Assembly (NCBI GenBank): GCA_003280105.1
Contig: QCFX01000006.1
Location: 1-64,000, forward strand
DNA from: Prochlorococcus sp. AG-363-N20
GTDB lineage: Bacteria; Cyanobacteriota; Cyanobacteriia; PCC-6307; Cyanobiaceae
Length of the DNA stretch: 64,000 nucleotides
Direction of reading: 5' to 3'
Below are positions 1 through 9,600 of this stretch, one piece after another. Numbering within the stretch: the stretch's first letter is position 1; each line of letters begins with the position of its first letter. The notes under the pieces were generated by a model. That model saw nothing but the letters and a program-made list of their open reading frames with translations. It was not told the origin of the DNA and did not search any database. Both the position numbers and the translations under genes were made by a program.

Positions 1-576
1 GATGAAATGGTTCTTGTTGGACGAGTCAACAAGCAAATTGTTAATGGGATCAACAAAATTGGTACCCAAGCTGTGGGACTTAGCGGAATGGATGGAGGGT
101 TAGTAAAAGCACGCCCATTCGAAAATGGTATTCATGGACTTGTAGGAGACGTTGCCAGCGTCCAACCCGACGTACTAGAGCCACTCCTTTCCAAAGGCTA
201 TGTTCCTGTTATCTCAAGTGTTGCAGCTAATTCCGAAGGTCAATCGCACAACATTAATGCGGATACCGTGGCTGGGGAACTAGCAGCAGCCCTTCAAGCA
301 GAGAAATTAATTCTATTAACGGACACTCCAGGTGTCCTGAGAAATAAAGAGGTGCCTTCTTCGCTAATTAGACAGCTACAGCTATCAGAAGCTCGTCAAC
401 TAATTGAAGAAGGCGTGGTAAATGAAGGCATGAGACCAAAAATAGAATGCTGTATCAGAGCATTAGCCCAAGGAGTAGCTGCTGCACATGTTATTGATGG
501 TCGTATCCCTCATTCACTTCTACTAGAGATTTTTACTGACGAAGGAATTGGAACAATGCTTCTTGCTAGAGGCTAA
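1..576 (+). CDS. argB: Acetylglutamate kinase, 5' end outside window
   Basis: Phosphorylates N-acetyl-L-glutamate with ATP, the committed step of arginine synthesis in the cytosol. The reading frame is open from base 1, so the N-terminal part (roughly one third of a protein that is usually near 290 residues) lies before the window. The visible 191 residues carry family signatures: [14 protein letters not shown], the substrate/ATP region [23 protein letters not shown] and GMRPKIECC. The enzyme is controlled by arginine and PII in cyanobacteria (family knowledge); nothing regulatory is visible here. The next gene starts 5 bases after the stop, so the two are probably co-transcribed. Confidence 0.95.
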   Translation, partial: DEMVLVGRVNKQIVNGINKIGTQAVGLSGMDGGLVKARPFENGIHGLVGDVASVQPDVLEPLLSKGYVPVISSVAANSEGQSHNINADTVAGELAAALQAEKLILLTDTPGVLRNKEVPSSLIRQLQLSEARQLIEEGVVNEGMRPKIECCIRALAQGVAAAHVIDGRIPHSLLLEIFTDEGIGTMLLARG

Positions 577-581
577 GAATA

Positions 582-1052
582 ATGGCAGCCCTGGCATCTG
601 CGGAAGCCGCTTTAGATCGAGGAGAGTACAGAAAGTGCCTAGTCTTATTGGAGGAGTTAGCACCAAAATATCCTTTATCCCAAAAAGAAGGCGCAAAGAT
701 TCGTCTACTAATGGTTACAGCTTGGATGGGCCAAGGAGACAATGAAAAAGCTATGGCTACTTGCCGACTGCTAACAAAATGCAAAGACAATGAAATTCGA
801 CAAATATCCAAACAAATACTATCCATATTAGAGGCCCCAGGATTGGATCGTCCTAAGAATTGGTCGATACAGATTCCCAACCTGAATTTTGCTTCTGAGA
901 AAGGATCACGCATTCTCTCAAAGAAGAAAGAATCAAAGCATTGGGCAGACAATCCTTTACCACCAACTGGTCCTACAAAAGGTCTAGGAATTGGTTTTTC
1001 TATAGTTGTCTTAACTGTCTTTCTCTGCTTAACAATTTTTCTTAGCGGCTAA
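582..1052 (+). CDS. Small cyanobacterial protein with helical N-terminus and C-terminal membrane anchor
   Basis: 156 residues, no function recognised. Residues 1-85 look like one or two tetratricopeptide-type helical hairpins (alternating Ala/Leu with LDRGEYRKCLVLLEEL and TAWMGQGDNEKAMATCRLL). A polar linker follows, and residues about 133-155 form one hydrophobic segment ending GLGIGF...FLSG. This suggests a tail-anchored protein with its helical domain in the cytosol. The gene starts 5 bases after argB, which implies a shared transcript, but no role in arginine synthesis can be inferred from position alone. I remember similar small proteins beside argB in other picocyanobacteria; that memory was not checked. 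Confidence 0.7.
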   Translation: MAALASAEAALDRGEYRKCLVLLEELAPKYPLSQKEGAKIRLLMVTAWMGQGDNEKAMATCRLLTKCKDNEIRQISKQILSILEAPGLDRPKNWSIQIPNLNFASEKGSRILSKKKESKHWADNPLPPTGPTKGLGIGFSIVVLTVFLCLTIFLSG

Positions 1053-1075
1053 TTCCAGCCTCCTTCTTGCCTAAA

Positions 1076-3364
1076 TTACAATTGAAGAGGGTCTGGATCT
1101 ACCGATAGTGTTACACCCCTAGGCAAACCGTCCCAAAGCTCCTGACCAGTTGGTAATGGGAGAGTTGTTGCCTCCGGTCCATGAATCAATAGCTGCCAGC
1201 GACTCTTGCCTGCAACCCTTGCAATTAAAGCTGGCGCAGGTCCAAGCAAAGACCAACCTTGTTTCTGACAGAGAGGTCTAACTTGTTCCGCCAAGGCGGC
1301 TGCCGCCGTCGCAGTGACAGAGGCTGATTCTCCTGACAAACGAAGCAAGCATGCTCGACAGTAAGGAACTAATCCTGCGTCCTTTCTTAACTTGGATTCC
1401 TTACGTAAAAATTCTTCGTATCGTCCATCCTCTAAATGAAGAATTACTGGGTGCTCAGGACAATATGTTTGAACATATACATTCCCAGGACGTTCACCTC
1501 TACCTGCACGACCCGCTAATTGCATAAAGAGCTGCAAGCATTGTTCAGTCGCCAACAAGTCTGGACGATGTAATAGGCCATCTGCTGCAAGCACAGCAGC
1601 CAGAGTTACTCTCGGGAGATCCATTCCCTTTGCAAGCATTTGAGTACCAATCAAGACATCCGCCTCACCTGAAGCAAATTTCTCTAATAAAGCTCTGTGC
1701 CCATCACGCCCACCAGTTGTATCTCGATCAAAACGTAATAGCCGAAGCCCAGACAACTCTTCTGCCAGATGATCCATTACACGCTGAGTCCCTGCTCCAA
1801 AGGGTTTAAATGCAGTTGAGCCACAATGTTGACAAAAAGATTGAATGGCTGAGCGGTAATCACACCAATGACACCTCAACCATTGATTTCCTTCTCTACC
1901 TCTATGAACAGTTAGCGCTACATCACAATTGGGGCATTCAACCACTTCTCCACAACTACGACAACTCAAAAAACTGCTATACCCTCTTCTTGGGACTAAA
2001 ACCACTCCCTGTTCACCTGCATCGCGCAAATTAGAGAGTCTCTCCATTAACGAACGACTAATTAACCTCCGATGTCCTTCTGCTAATTCATTACGCATAT
2101 CAATAACATGTACACGAGGTAGAGGGTTGTTTGAAATACGACGAGTCAATCGAGCCAAAGCAATAGAGCCTTCTGGAGCAAGACACTTCCAAGTAGAGAG
2201 AGAAGGAGTTGCACTGCCCAAAACGACTCTCGCTCCAGTCCAATCCGCCCGTGCCAATGCCATATCTTTTGCGTGATAACAAGGCATTGGTGATTCCTGT
2301 TTATATGAACTGTCATGCTCTTCATCTAGAACAATCAAACCCAAAGGGGACAGGGGAAGAAAAACGGCTGAGCGAGTCCCCACTACCACTAATGGAGTTG
2401 ATGACTTAAGAGCATTTCTCCAAGTGTTTACCCTCTCTGCTTCATTACATCCACTGTGATATTCCAAGACCTGTGACCCAAACCGTCTTCGAAATCGATC
2501 AACCAATTGAGGAATCAATCCAATTTCTGGCGCAAGAATCAAACAATGCCGGCCCTTGGACAGTTCTCTAGCCGCAATTTGAAGGTAAACCTCTGTTTTT
2601 CCTGACCCTGTCACACCCCAAAGCAACATGGCGCCTCCAGGAGGCTGGGATTCAAAAGCCTGAATAGCTAACTTTTGTTCCTCTGTAAGATTTTGTGGAC
2701 TATCAAGATCAATAGCAAACCCTTCATATTTTGCAGTTACCGCCTCTTTAACTAAAGCATTTTCTCTCTGTTCTCGATTTGCTCGACCAGTCAAAATAAA
2801 ATTTTTAATCATTCCAGGAGAAAATCCTTCTGCTAAAAGCTCTTTTTGCCATGCACCTCCTCCATGAATTAAAAGAGCTTTTTCTAAATCAACTTGTCGC
2901 TTAGACAACTGCTTGGAATGAGCCCAATCTTGATTCAATGAAACCCACCAAAAAACCTGACTGGATGACTTTTTCAATCTCTTTTGTCCAAGCCAACCAG
3001 GAGGCAATGCAGCCTTTAGCATCAAAAATGGGGTGATATAGCAATATTCCGCCATGGCTTCTAGCCAGGCCCTCCAAGAAAAATCAACAGCTGCCGGTTC
3101 TATTAATGCTTCTATTTCCTCAAAAGACACTCCCTTGGATTTCTGCAAATCTGACTGAGGATTGCTCGTAGTAGCAAAACTTCTTTTACCTACTACCAAG
3201 CCGTTCATAGGACGGCCACGTAATCGAACTCGCACCAAATCACCAAGATCAACACCCCAATAACGCTTATCTAGATAGGTAAACTGACGGCCTTCTCTTC
3301 CTATACCAAGCCAAACATCTACCTCATCAAAAGGTCTCTGATTATTAGTACTTGCAGAGCTCAC
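1076..3364 (-). CDS. priA: Primosomal replication restart helicase PriA
   Basis: A 3'-5' DNA helicase that reloads the replisome at stalled forks. 762 residues (E. coli PriA is 732). Visible in order: an N-terminal 3'-DNA-binding region, Walker A GVTGSGKTEVYL near residue 250, the DEEHDSSYKQE box, paired zinc-binding cysteines in CRSCGEVVECPNC and CHWCDYRSAIQSFCQHC, then helicase motifs GAGTQR, GTQMLAKGMDLP and QLAGRAGRGERPG. The start is GTG at 3364; no nearby ATG keeps the frame. It is transcribed away from the sigma factor gene, with a 375-base intergenic region between them. Confidence 0.95.
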   Translation of the reverse strand: MSSASTNNQRPFDEVDVWLGIGREGRQFTYLDKRYWGVDLGDLVRVRLRGRPMNGLVVGKRSFATTSNPQSDLQKSKGVSFEEIEALIEPAAVDFSWRAWLEAMAEYCYITPFLMLKAALPPGWLGQKRLKKSSSQVFWWVSLNQDWAHSKQLSKRQVDLEKALLIHGGGAWQKELLAEGFSPGMIKNFILTGRANREQRENALVKEAVTAKYEGFAIDLDSPQNLTEEQKLAIQAFESQPPGGAMLLWGVTGSGKTEVYLQIAARELSKGRHCLILAPEIGLIPQLVDRFRRRFGSQVLEYHSGCNEAERVNTWRNALKSSTPLVVVGTRSAVFLPLSPLGLIVLDEEHDSSYKQESPMPCYHAKDMALARADWTGARVVLGSATPSLSTWKCLAPEGSIALARLTRRISNNPLPRVHVIDMRNELAEGHRRLISRSLMERLSNLRDAGEQGVVLVPRRGYSSFLSCRSCGEVVECPNCDVALTVHRGREGNQWLRCHWCDYRSAIQSFCQHCGSTAFKPFGAGTQRVMDHLAEELSGLRLLRFDRDTTGGRDGHRALLEKFASGEADVLIGTQMLAKGMDLPRVTLAAVLAADGLLHRPDLLATEQCLQLFMQLAGRAGRGERPGNVYVQTYCPEHPVILHLEDGRYEEFLRKESKLRKDAGLVPYCRACLLRLSGESASVTATAAAALAEQVRPLCQKQGWSLLGPAPALIARVAGKSRWQLLIHGPEATTLPLPTGQELWDGLPRGVTLSVDPDPLQL

Positions 3365-3739
3365 AAGTTTTTTTTAGAATTGAAATGTTGGACAGCCCAA
3401 AGGCTGTTGTCGGAACCGAGCAAAGTCCCGTCCAGAGGGAAGACACGAAGTACAAACCAACTGGAGGAAACTCCAACAGTTTGTCCGGTCTAAGAAAACC
3501 CCTGACAGCATTGCCATTATCAACACATAGTCCTTTAAGTTTCCACTCTGCTTGCGACACAGAACCTATCTAATCAAGTAACTCCCATCTTCTAGCTTCT
3601 CAGAGCATTGATGGATAGTTGTATTTTTTGTGGTTTAACTCTAGTTACTGTGTCTAATGTGTGAGTAAGAGATTTTTATGGAGGTTTTGCTGAACTGTGT
3701 TCCGTTCAGTCGCCCAATTGTTAGTTTGCTAGTCCTGAA
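3365..3739. other. Intergenic region with predicted hairpins, possible small RNA
   Basis: No convincing protein gene. Just inside is a possible -10 box TAGAAT (3373-3378, plus strand), followed by hairpin-rich sequence: GACAGCC/GGCTGTtGTC around 3389-3409, and CAAAC...TGGAG-GAAA-CTCCA...GTTTG, a nested stem capped by a GAAA tetraloop, around 3453-3483. A further inverted repeat CTGAAC/GTTCAG lies near 3690-3710, close to the sigma factor start. The 3385-3500 part could be a structured small RNA or a long leader. I could not match it to RNase P, SRP, tmRNA or 6S RNA from memory. Confidence 0.35.
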
Positions 3740-5044
3740 ATGAGCCCTGCCGCAACAAAACCATCAGCTGCAAAGGCTAAACCCAAATCAGCTAAAAAGT
3801 CAGTCAAAGTCAAAAAGGCTGATTCAAATCAACCAAGCAAGTCCAAAAAGAGCAAAGCTTCGACTGTAAAAGCGAAAGCCATCAAAAAAGCTTCGCCTGC
3901 ATCAATAAAAAAAGAAGATACAAAGGTTTTGGACTCGCAAAGTAATTCTATGGATGCCATGGCGGATCAATTACTTGCAGAAGCGTCTAAAGGTAAAGAT
4001 TCTGAGGAATTAACTGCATCAACTTCTTTCTCAGATGCCGAACTAGAAGCCAGAACAAAAGCAGCCCTAGCAAGTATCAAAATTGGTCCTAAAGGAGTTT
4101 ATACAGAAGATTCCATAAGGGTTTACCTTCAGGAGATAGGCCGAATTAGGCTCCTCCGACCTGATGAAGAAATTGAACTAGCAAGAAAGATTGCTGACCT
4201 TCTTCATTTAGAAGAGCTTGCCGCCCAATTTGAAAGTGATAACAACCATTATCCAACTGTCAAAGAATGGGCAGCATTAGTAGAAATGCCTTTGATCAGA
4301 TTCAGACGGCGGTTAATGCTGGGCAGAAGAGCTAAAGAAAAAATGGTTCAATCTAACCTTCGTCTAGTTGTTTCAATCGCCAAGAAATATATGAATAGAG
4401 GCCTTTCATTTCAAGATCTAATTCAAGAAGGAAGCCTTGGCCTTATTCGGGCAGCTGAAAAATTTGATCATGAAAAAGGTTATAAATTCTCTACCTATGC
4501 AACCTGGTGGATTCGTCAGGCGATTACAAGAGCAATTGCAGATCAAAGTCGAACTATCCGTTTACCAGTTCATCTTTACGAAACAATTTCTAGAATCAAA
4601 AAGACAACAAAAGTCCTCAGTCAAGAGTTTGGGAGAAAGCCAACAGAGGAAGAAATTGCAGAAAGCATGGAAATGACAATTGAGAAGCTGCGGTTTATAG
4701 CCAAAAGTGCTCAATTGCCTATTTCTTTGGAAACTCCTATTGGGAAAGAAGAAGACTCCCGTCTTGGTGATTTTATAGAGGCTGATATTGAGAATCCTGA
4801 GCAAGATGTTGCCAAAAACCTTCTCAGAGAGGATCTAGAAGGTGTCCTGGCGACTCTTAGTCCAAGAGAGAGAGATGTATTACGACTGAGATATGGCCTT
4901 GATGATGGGCGAATGAAAACTCTTGAGGAAATTGGGCAAATCTTTGATGTAACACGTGAACGAATAAGACAAATTGAAGCAAAAGCCCTTAGAAAACTTC
5001 GGCATCCAAACCGTAATGGCGTTCTAAAGGAATACATCAAATAA
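3740..5044 (+). CDS. rpoD: Principal sigma-70 factor (group 1)
   Basis: The housekeeping sigma subunit that directs RNA polymerase to most promoters. 434 residues. Residues 1-62 form a low-complexity basic tail with 20 lysines. Region 1.2 begins near [16 protein letters not shown] (about 124). Region 2 contains [35 protein letters not shown] and the -10 recognition helix [14 protein letters not shown]. Region 3 follows, and region 4 has the helix-turn-helix [20 protein letters not shown] near the C-terminus. The complete set of regions and the perfect RPOD box argue for group 1 rather than a group 2 paralogue. The start ATG at 3740 is the only good one. hemC follows after about 69 bases. Confidence 0.93.
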   Translation: MSPAATKPSAAKAKPKSAKKSVKVKKADSNQPSKSKKSKASTVKAKAIKKASPASIKKEDTKVLDSQSNSMDAMADQLLAEASKGKDSEELTASTSFSDAELEARTKAALASIKIGPKGVYTEDSIRVYLQEIGRIRLLRPDEEIELARKIADLLHLEELAAQFESDNNHYPTVKEWAALVEMPLIRFRRRLMLGRRAKEKMVQSNLRLVVSIAKKYMNRGLSFQDLIQEGSLGLIRAAEKFDHEKGYKFSTYATWWIRQAITRAIADQSRTIRLPVHLYETISRIKKTTKVLSQEFGRKPTEEEIAESMEMTIEKLRFIAKSAQLPISLETPIGKEEDSRLGDFIEADIENPEQDVAKNLLREDLEGVLATLSPRERDVLRLRYGLDDGRMKTLEEIGQIFDVTRERIRQIEAKALRKLRHPNRNGVLKEYIK

Positions 5045-5113
5045 AGGCTTTTGAAAGGATGCTGACTTTCTTCAGGTCGTTTGTTTAATGTGAATAGGTT
5101 CTAATTGTTTTCA

Positions 5114-6067
5114 ATGACACTTGACCAACTGCGCATCGCTTCTCGACGAAGCCAGCTGGCAATGGTCCAGACGAATTGGGTCAAACAAGAGCTAGAAAGA
5201 ATTCACCCAGGCCTTCCTATCTCTATAGAGGCCATGGCGACTCAGGGTGACAAGATTCTTGATGTGGCTCTTGCCAAAATTGGCGACAAAGGGCTTTTCA
5301 CAAAAGAGCTTGAAGCCCAAATGCTTGTTGGCCGAGCAGAAATAGCAGTTCATTCCCTCAAAGACTTGCCAACGAATCTTCCTGCAGGGTTGATCCTCGG
5401 TTGTGTCACTGAGAGAGAAGACCCTGCGGATGCACTCGTCGTAAACCAGAAGAACGCAAATTACCAGCTCGATACCCTTCCAGAAGGATCTGTGGTTGGA
5501 ACAAGTTCATTAAGACGGCTTGCTCAATTACGCAATAAATTCCCGCATTTAACCTTTAAAGATGTCAGAGGGAATGTGATAACTCGCCTGGAGAAACTTG
5601 ATTCAGGTTCATATGATTGTTTAATACTTGCCGCTGCAGGGCTTACAAGACTTGGATTTAAAGATCGAATCCATCAAATCATTCCAAGTGAAATTTCTCT
5701 GCATGCCGTGGGGCAAGGTGCCTTAGGGATTGAATGCGTAGAAGGTCGACCAGAAGTATTAGAGATAATTAAAAGCCTTGAACATAAACCAACTTCCTTG
5801 CGATGTCTTGCCGAAAGAGCATTTCTAAGAGAACTAGAAGGCGGTTGTCAGGTTCCCATAGGAGTTACTAGCAGAATTGATTCTGGAGAATTAATTTTGA
5901 CTGGCATGGTCGCAAGTCTTGATGGTAAAAGGCTAATCAAAGACCAAAAACGAGGCTCAATAGATGAACCTGAGTCAATCGGGTTAGAACTTGCAAAAGA
6001 ATTACGGTCACAAGGAGCCGGAGAAATTCTTCAAGAAATATTTAATGAAGTTAGACCTGAAAAATAA
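5114..6067 (+). CDS. hemC: Porphobilinogen deaminase (hydroxymethylbilane synthase)
   Basis: Joins four porphobilinogens into hydroxymethylbilane, an early step of haem, chlorophyll and corrin synthesis. 317 residues from ATG 5114; a TTG at 5105 would add three residues. Family marks: [14 protein letters not shown] at the N-terminus, [41 protein letters not shown], and the cysteine in [10 protein letters not shown] that carries the dipyrromethane cofactor. It works in the same pathway as hemL at 15.9 kb, though not in one operon. Confidence 0.95.
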   Translation: MTLDQLRIASRRSQLAMVQTNWVKQELERIHPGLPISIEAMATQGDKILDVALAKIGDKGLFTKELEAQMLVGRAEIAVHSLKDLPTNLPAGLILGCVTEREDPADALVVNQKNANYQLDTLPEGSVVGTSSLRRLAQLRNKFPHLTFKDVRGNVITRLEKLDSGSYDCLILAAAGLTRLGFKDRIHQIIPSEISLHAVGQGALGIECVEGRPEVLEIIKSLEHKPTSLRCLAERAFLRELEGGCQVPIGVTSRIDSGELILTGMVASLDGKRLIKDQKRGSIDEPESIGLELAKELRSQGAGEILQEIFNEVRPEK

Positions 6068-6104
6068 TTAGTTAACCAACAAGAAAGCTGCCTCCAGAAA
6101 AAAT

Positions 6105-6692
6105 TTAATCAACCAACCTAGGCTCTATTTCTGATAGATACCTTGATTCACACTCCTTGATGATTTCTACAGCTTTTTTAGGTCCATAAAATCCATTAAC
6201 ACTGCATGAACCTGGCTTCTTAAGGTCCTTATAATGCTCCCAATAATACTGAGTTTCCTTCAGCCAATGATCTCCTAATTGCTCAAAACTAATTATGTGG
6301 TCGAGTCGTTTGTCGTCGGCCAATACAGCAATAACTTTGTCATCAACTTCACCTCCATCATCAAAAGTCATTATTCCAATAATCCGTGCTTCTACAATCG
6401 AACCTGGGATCAATGGTTCAGTCACATTAACAATTTCTATATCTAAAGGATCGCCATCTTCATCCCAAGTCCTAGGAATACATCCATAAGCAAATGGATA
6501 AGCGAGCGAGGAATAACCAACTCGATCAAGCTTAAGGTGCCCCGTCTCCGTGATCAGCTCGTATTTATTAATAGTGTTTGAATTTAGCTCAACAATCGTG
6601 TTAAGCCTTAACCCATCTTCATCTGCAAATGCAGGCAACACATGCAAAAGATTTGGCATCGTGCGGCTCGGAGCCTGTTCAAGGTTGGCCAT
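6105..6692 (-). CDS. ppa: Inorganic pyrophosphatase, family I
   Basis: Hydrolyses pyrophosphate and so drives biosynthetic reactions. 195 residues. Family I signature DEDGDPLDIEIV supplies the metal-binding aspartates; YELITETGHLKLDRVG and GCIPRTW are also typical, as are the later DDGGEVDDKVIAVL and HYKDLKKPG. The ATG at 6692 is preferred over a TTG two codons upstream. Transcribed convergently with hemC across a 37-base gap without a clear terminator, and away from the preceding minus-strand gene. Confidence 0.95.
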   Translation of the reverse strand: MANLEQAPSRTMPNLLHVLPAFADEDGLRLNTIVELNSNTINKYELITETGHLKLDRVGYSSLAYPFAYGCIPRTWDEDGDPLDIEIVNVTEPLIPGSIVEARIIGIMTFDDGGEVDDKVIAVLADDKRLDHIISFEQLGDHWLKETQYYWEHYKDLKKPGSCSVNGFYGPKKAVEIIKECESRYLSEIEPRLVD

Positions 6693-6718
6693 ACTCAAAG
6701 AAAGTCAAGCTAATCATC

Positions 6719-8269
6719 TTAGGAGGCGTCTATAAGTATTCCGACTTTTTCACGTAAGTAGTCAAGGAATGCTGAACTTGATAGAGGCACACCAGTTACC
6801 TTTTCTACAAGTTCTTCACCATTTACTTTGCGTCCATAATGATGAACTTCTTTTCTTAGCCAAGCGAGCATGATTGACTCTTGCCCAGAAGAGATGGCGG
6901 CAGAGATCGCATCATCTTCCTGAAAACAACTGTTTTTGAGAGAGCTATTCATAGCCTCAGAGATTTGGGCACTTATCAAATGTCCCAATAAATAAGAAGG
7001 GAAGTACCCAAACTGTCCTTCACTCCAGTGAACATCTTGCAAGCAACCTTCAACATCATTTCGAGGCGCTACCCCAAGCAAATTCCTATAGCTTTTATTC
7101 CATTCTTCAGGCAAAGCATTAACCTCTAAACCCTTCTCCAACAAAGCAATTTCTAAATCTGTACGAACGAGAATATGCATACCATAAGTCAATTCATCAG
7201 CCTCAACGCGATTCAAACCTGGCATCAAAGGATTCATAGCGCGCCAAAGGTCTATACCAGATTCAACAGGCGCTCCTGCCTTGGCAAAATAAGGCCAAAA
7301 TCGATCAGAGAAAGCCTTGCTTCGCGCAATTCTATTTTCCCAAAAAAGGGACTGACTTTCATGAACTCCCATAGAAGTTGCTTGACCAAGTGGCCAAGCA
7401 AACCATTGATGTGTTTGAGAAGGCAATCCTTGCTCATATAAAGAATGGCCCCATTCATGAGCTGTTGCCAATAAAGCCGAGAAAGGTTGGCCAGGGACAA
7501 ATCGAGTTGTAAGCCTAAAGTCTTGGGGCCCTAAGGTAATTGAGAATGGATGTGGTGATCTAGCAACAGTGGTGATTTTTTCGTCTCTACCCCATTGCTT
7601 AAGAAGTTCATCGCAAAGAAATTTCTGAGAAGGCTCATCTAAATCCCAATTGAGAGTAGAAATCTTTTGAGAAGTTCTTACTTCATCCAACAGTTCAGGA
7701 AGAGCTTTTCTTAAAGGAGCAAATAGCTCTTCTAAACGAGAGATCGTAATATCAGGCTCAAAAGGTTGCGCAAGAGTTTCCCAACAACTTCCTGACTCTG
7801 GAAGCTGACTTGCCTGCTCTTGTCGAAGAGAAATCAAATTACAAAGCGCAGGCGAAAACAATTGAAAATCATTCTTAGATTTAGCAAGTTGCCAAAGGTT
7901 GTACCCCTCAGCTTTTGCTAGAGCAATTCGAGATACCAAATTAGGGTCTAAAGATTTTTGACGGCGAAAATCCTGCTCTAAGAGGTTCAGATTTCTAGTC
8001 CTTTCAAAAATATCTTCCTGGTCAAGTCCTTCTTTTTGGCAAATGTCTTGTAACTCCCCTTTCGCATCTTCTAAGAGTTGCTGAAAACACTCACTACTCT
8101 GCCTTGAATGCAATTGTTTCGCTAAAAGGCTTAACTGCTCGCCACGCCAAGGTGCCCCAAAAATAGGCATCGTTGTACTTTGGTCCCAATACAAGGTGCT
8201 TTGAATGGAACCCAATAACTGAGTCTCATGCAGATACTCTCCAAGTCGATCCCAAGCCAGGGCAGACAA
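6719..8269 (-). CDS. Metallocarboxypeptidase, M32 (Taq) family
   Basis: Zinc-type carboxypeptidase that removes C-terminal residues from peptides in the cytosol. 516 residues, the usual family length. Key marks: metal-binding HExxH in ATAHEWGHSLYEQGL (about 263-277), the downstream HESQSLFWEN glutamate ligand region, and the C-terminal GYFPSYLLGHLISAQI motif. The N-terminal LGSIQSTLYWDQSTTMP is also characteristic. The gene stops 26 bases upstream of ppa on the same strand, so the two may share a transcript. Confidence 0.93.
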   Translation of the reverse strand: MSALAWDRLGEYLHETQLLGSIQSTLYWDQSTTMPIFGAPWRGEQLSLLAKQLHSRQSSECFQQLLEDAKGELQDICQKEGLDQEDIFERTRNLNLLEQDFRRQKSLDPNLVSRIALAKAEGYNLWQLAKSKNDFQLFSPALCNLISLRQEQASQLPESGSCWETLAQPFEPDITISRLEELFAPLRKALPELLDEVRTSQKISTLNWDLDEPSQKFLCDELLKQWGRDEKITTVARSPHPFSITLGPQDFRLTTRFVPGQPFSALLATAHEWGHSLYEQGLPSQTHQWFAWPLGQATSMGVHESQSLFWENRIARSKAFSDRFWPYFAKAGAPVESGIDLWRAMNPLMPGLNRVEADELTYGMHILVRTDLEIALLEKGLEVNALPEEWNKSYRNLLGVAPRNDVEGCLQDVHWSEGQFGYFPSYLLGHLISAQISEAMNSSLKNSCFQEDDAISAAISSGQESIMLAWLRKEVHHYGRKVNGEELVEKVTGVPLSSSAFLDYLREKVGILIDAS

Positions 8270-8565
8270 ATTCTGAATAGATCACTTCTCGAACCATAAG
8301 CAACAGTTGAAAAAAGCACAGCTCATCTTGTAGAGATATTCTCTTTTACCCATCAAAGTTATAAAGGCTTTTAGGCCTAAGCTTCTCAATTGGCTCGTTC
8401 AAGCAATTAACAAGAGTGCGACAAACGAGAATTTAAAAAAAATTTTTAAGCTCGCCAATCAAGCTACAAGCTTAGAAACTTTGCAACTCTTTTCACCTAC
8501 CATCTTCCTAGAGAAATGATCGAAATAACTACATACCCAATCCAAAACCATCTTGGCTAAAAACC
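8270..8565. promoter_or_regulatory. Divergent intergenic region between M32 peptidase and yjbQ
   Basis: About 296 bases between two genes read in opposite directions, so it should hold both promoters. It is AT-rich, with a long A/T stretch near 8431-8450. I see no clear operator, riboswitch or protein gene in it. Confidence 0.4.
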
Positions 8566-9033
8566 ATGTCTCTTGAACAAGCATTAGGGCAACTAGAGGT
8601 CATCACCACAGGAGAAGGGTTTATAGACCTAACCCCGAAACTCAATAATTGGATAAAAGACTCTAATATTTTTAGAGGTAGCCTTAACATCACAAGCCTG
8701 CACACCAGTTGCAGTCTGACCATTAATGAAAATGCTGATCCAAGAGTCCTGGAAGACCTATCTGTATATATCAAATCAATAGTTCCAGAAGGAGGTATTA
8801 AATCTATCAATGGCCTAGGGAAACAAGTTCCCTATCAACATGCAGACGAAGGTAGTGACGATATGCCAGCACATATTCGAACAGCTTTGACATGTACTTG
8901 CCTAACTCTTACGATTGATAGTGGAGCACTTGTTTTAGGAACTTGGCAAGCGGTTTATCTTTGGGAGCATCGTTATAAAAAGCACTTTAGAAAATTGTCC
9001 CTTCAAGCAATTGGAGAAAGAAAAGCCGAGTGA
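8566..9033 (+). CDS. YjbQ/UPF0047 family protein
   Basis: 155 residues covering the whole UPF0047 fold. Members complement thiamine-phosphate synthase defects weakly, and their real substrate is uncertain. Visible marks: HTSCSLTINENADPRVLEDL (about 46-65), the histidine/aspartate-containing QHADEGSDDMPAHIRTAL, LTLTIDSGALVLGTWQAVYL and the terminal WEHRYKKH. The conserved His and Glu residues are thought to bind a metal (family knowledge). The start ATG at 8566 fits the family N-terminus. Confidence 0.85.
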   Translation: MSLEQALGQLEVITTGEGFIDLTPKLNNWIKDSNIFRGSLNITSLHTSCSLTINENADPRVLEDLSVYIKSIVPEGGIKSINGLGKQVPYQHADEGSDDMPAHIRTALTCTCLTLTIDSGALVLGTWQAVYLWEHRYKKHFRKLSLQAIGERKAE

Positions 9034-9161
9034 AAATGATTCTTAAAGCTGATAAAAGCTATAAATTAAATCAATGATTAAAGTTGAATGATTAATAAAG
9101 ATATCTCTCTGACTCGGGCTCTTCTGAACCCAATCAATTCATAGCCCTACATACCAATCAC

Positions 9162-9452
9162 ATGACAATCAAACTCCTAAATTCCGAAGAAATCAGTTCA
9201 CTCAGAAACGAGCTTCCTGGCTGGGAAGTAGGGGATTCAAAATTAATACGTCAATGGAAGTTCTCTAGTTTTGTTGAAGCATTTGGCTTTATGAGCAAAG
9301 TAGCGCTTCTCGCAGAGTCAATGAACCATCATCCAGAATGGAGCAACGTCTATTCAACTGTAAAGATTGAATTGACTACACATGACGTAGGAGGACTAAG
9401 TTCAAGAGATGTGCAACTAGCTACAAGCATAAACAGGCTTCAAGGAAGCTAA
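9162..9452 (+). CDS. Pterin-4a-carbinolamine dehydratase
   Basis: Dehydrates 4a-hydroxytetrahydropterin during pterin cofactor recycling; in cyanobacteria the physiological role is less clear because a phenylalanine hydroxylase partner is usually absent. 96 residues, typical length. Active-site histidines lie in [16 protein letters not shown], followed by [18 protein letters not shown]. The N-terminal LPGW is also typical. Stands alone between yjbQ and an ABC permease, about 130-150 bases from each. Confidence 0.9.
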   Translation: MTIKLLNSEEISSLRNELPGWEVGDSKLIRQWKFSSFVEAFGFMSKVALLAESMNHHPEWSNVYSTVKIELTTHDVGGLSSRDVQLATSINRLQGS

Positions 9453-9600
9453 AGAAAATATTTACTACCTCTTGCCGTCATGAGATTTTCAATTAATCAT
9501 AGGAACTAAACTGTAAAGAGAAAGATCAAGTTATCTTAATTGGCTACCAATTCAACCATTCAACTATTCTTTTTCAACTCGAAGCTTGTACTGTTTAAAG

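Noticed and set aside
3365-3739. RNase P RNA or 6S RNA in the priA/sigma gap
   Set aside because: A segment (GAGCAAAGTCC) resembles the RNase P P4 element, but the matching 3' strand and the expected length are absent, and I could not confirm 6S features.
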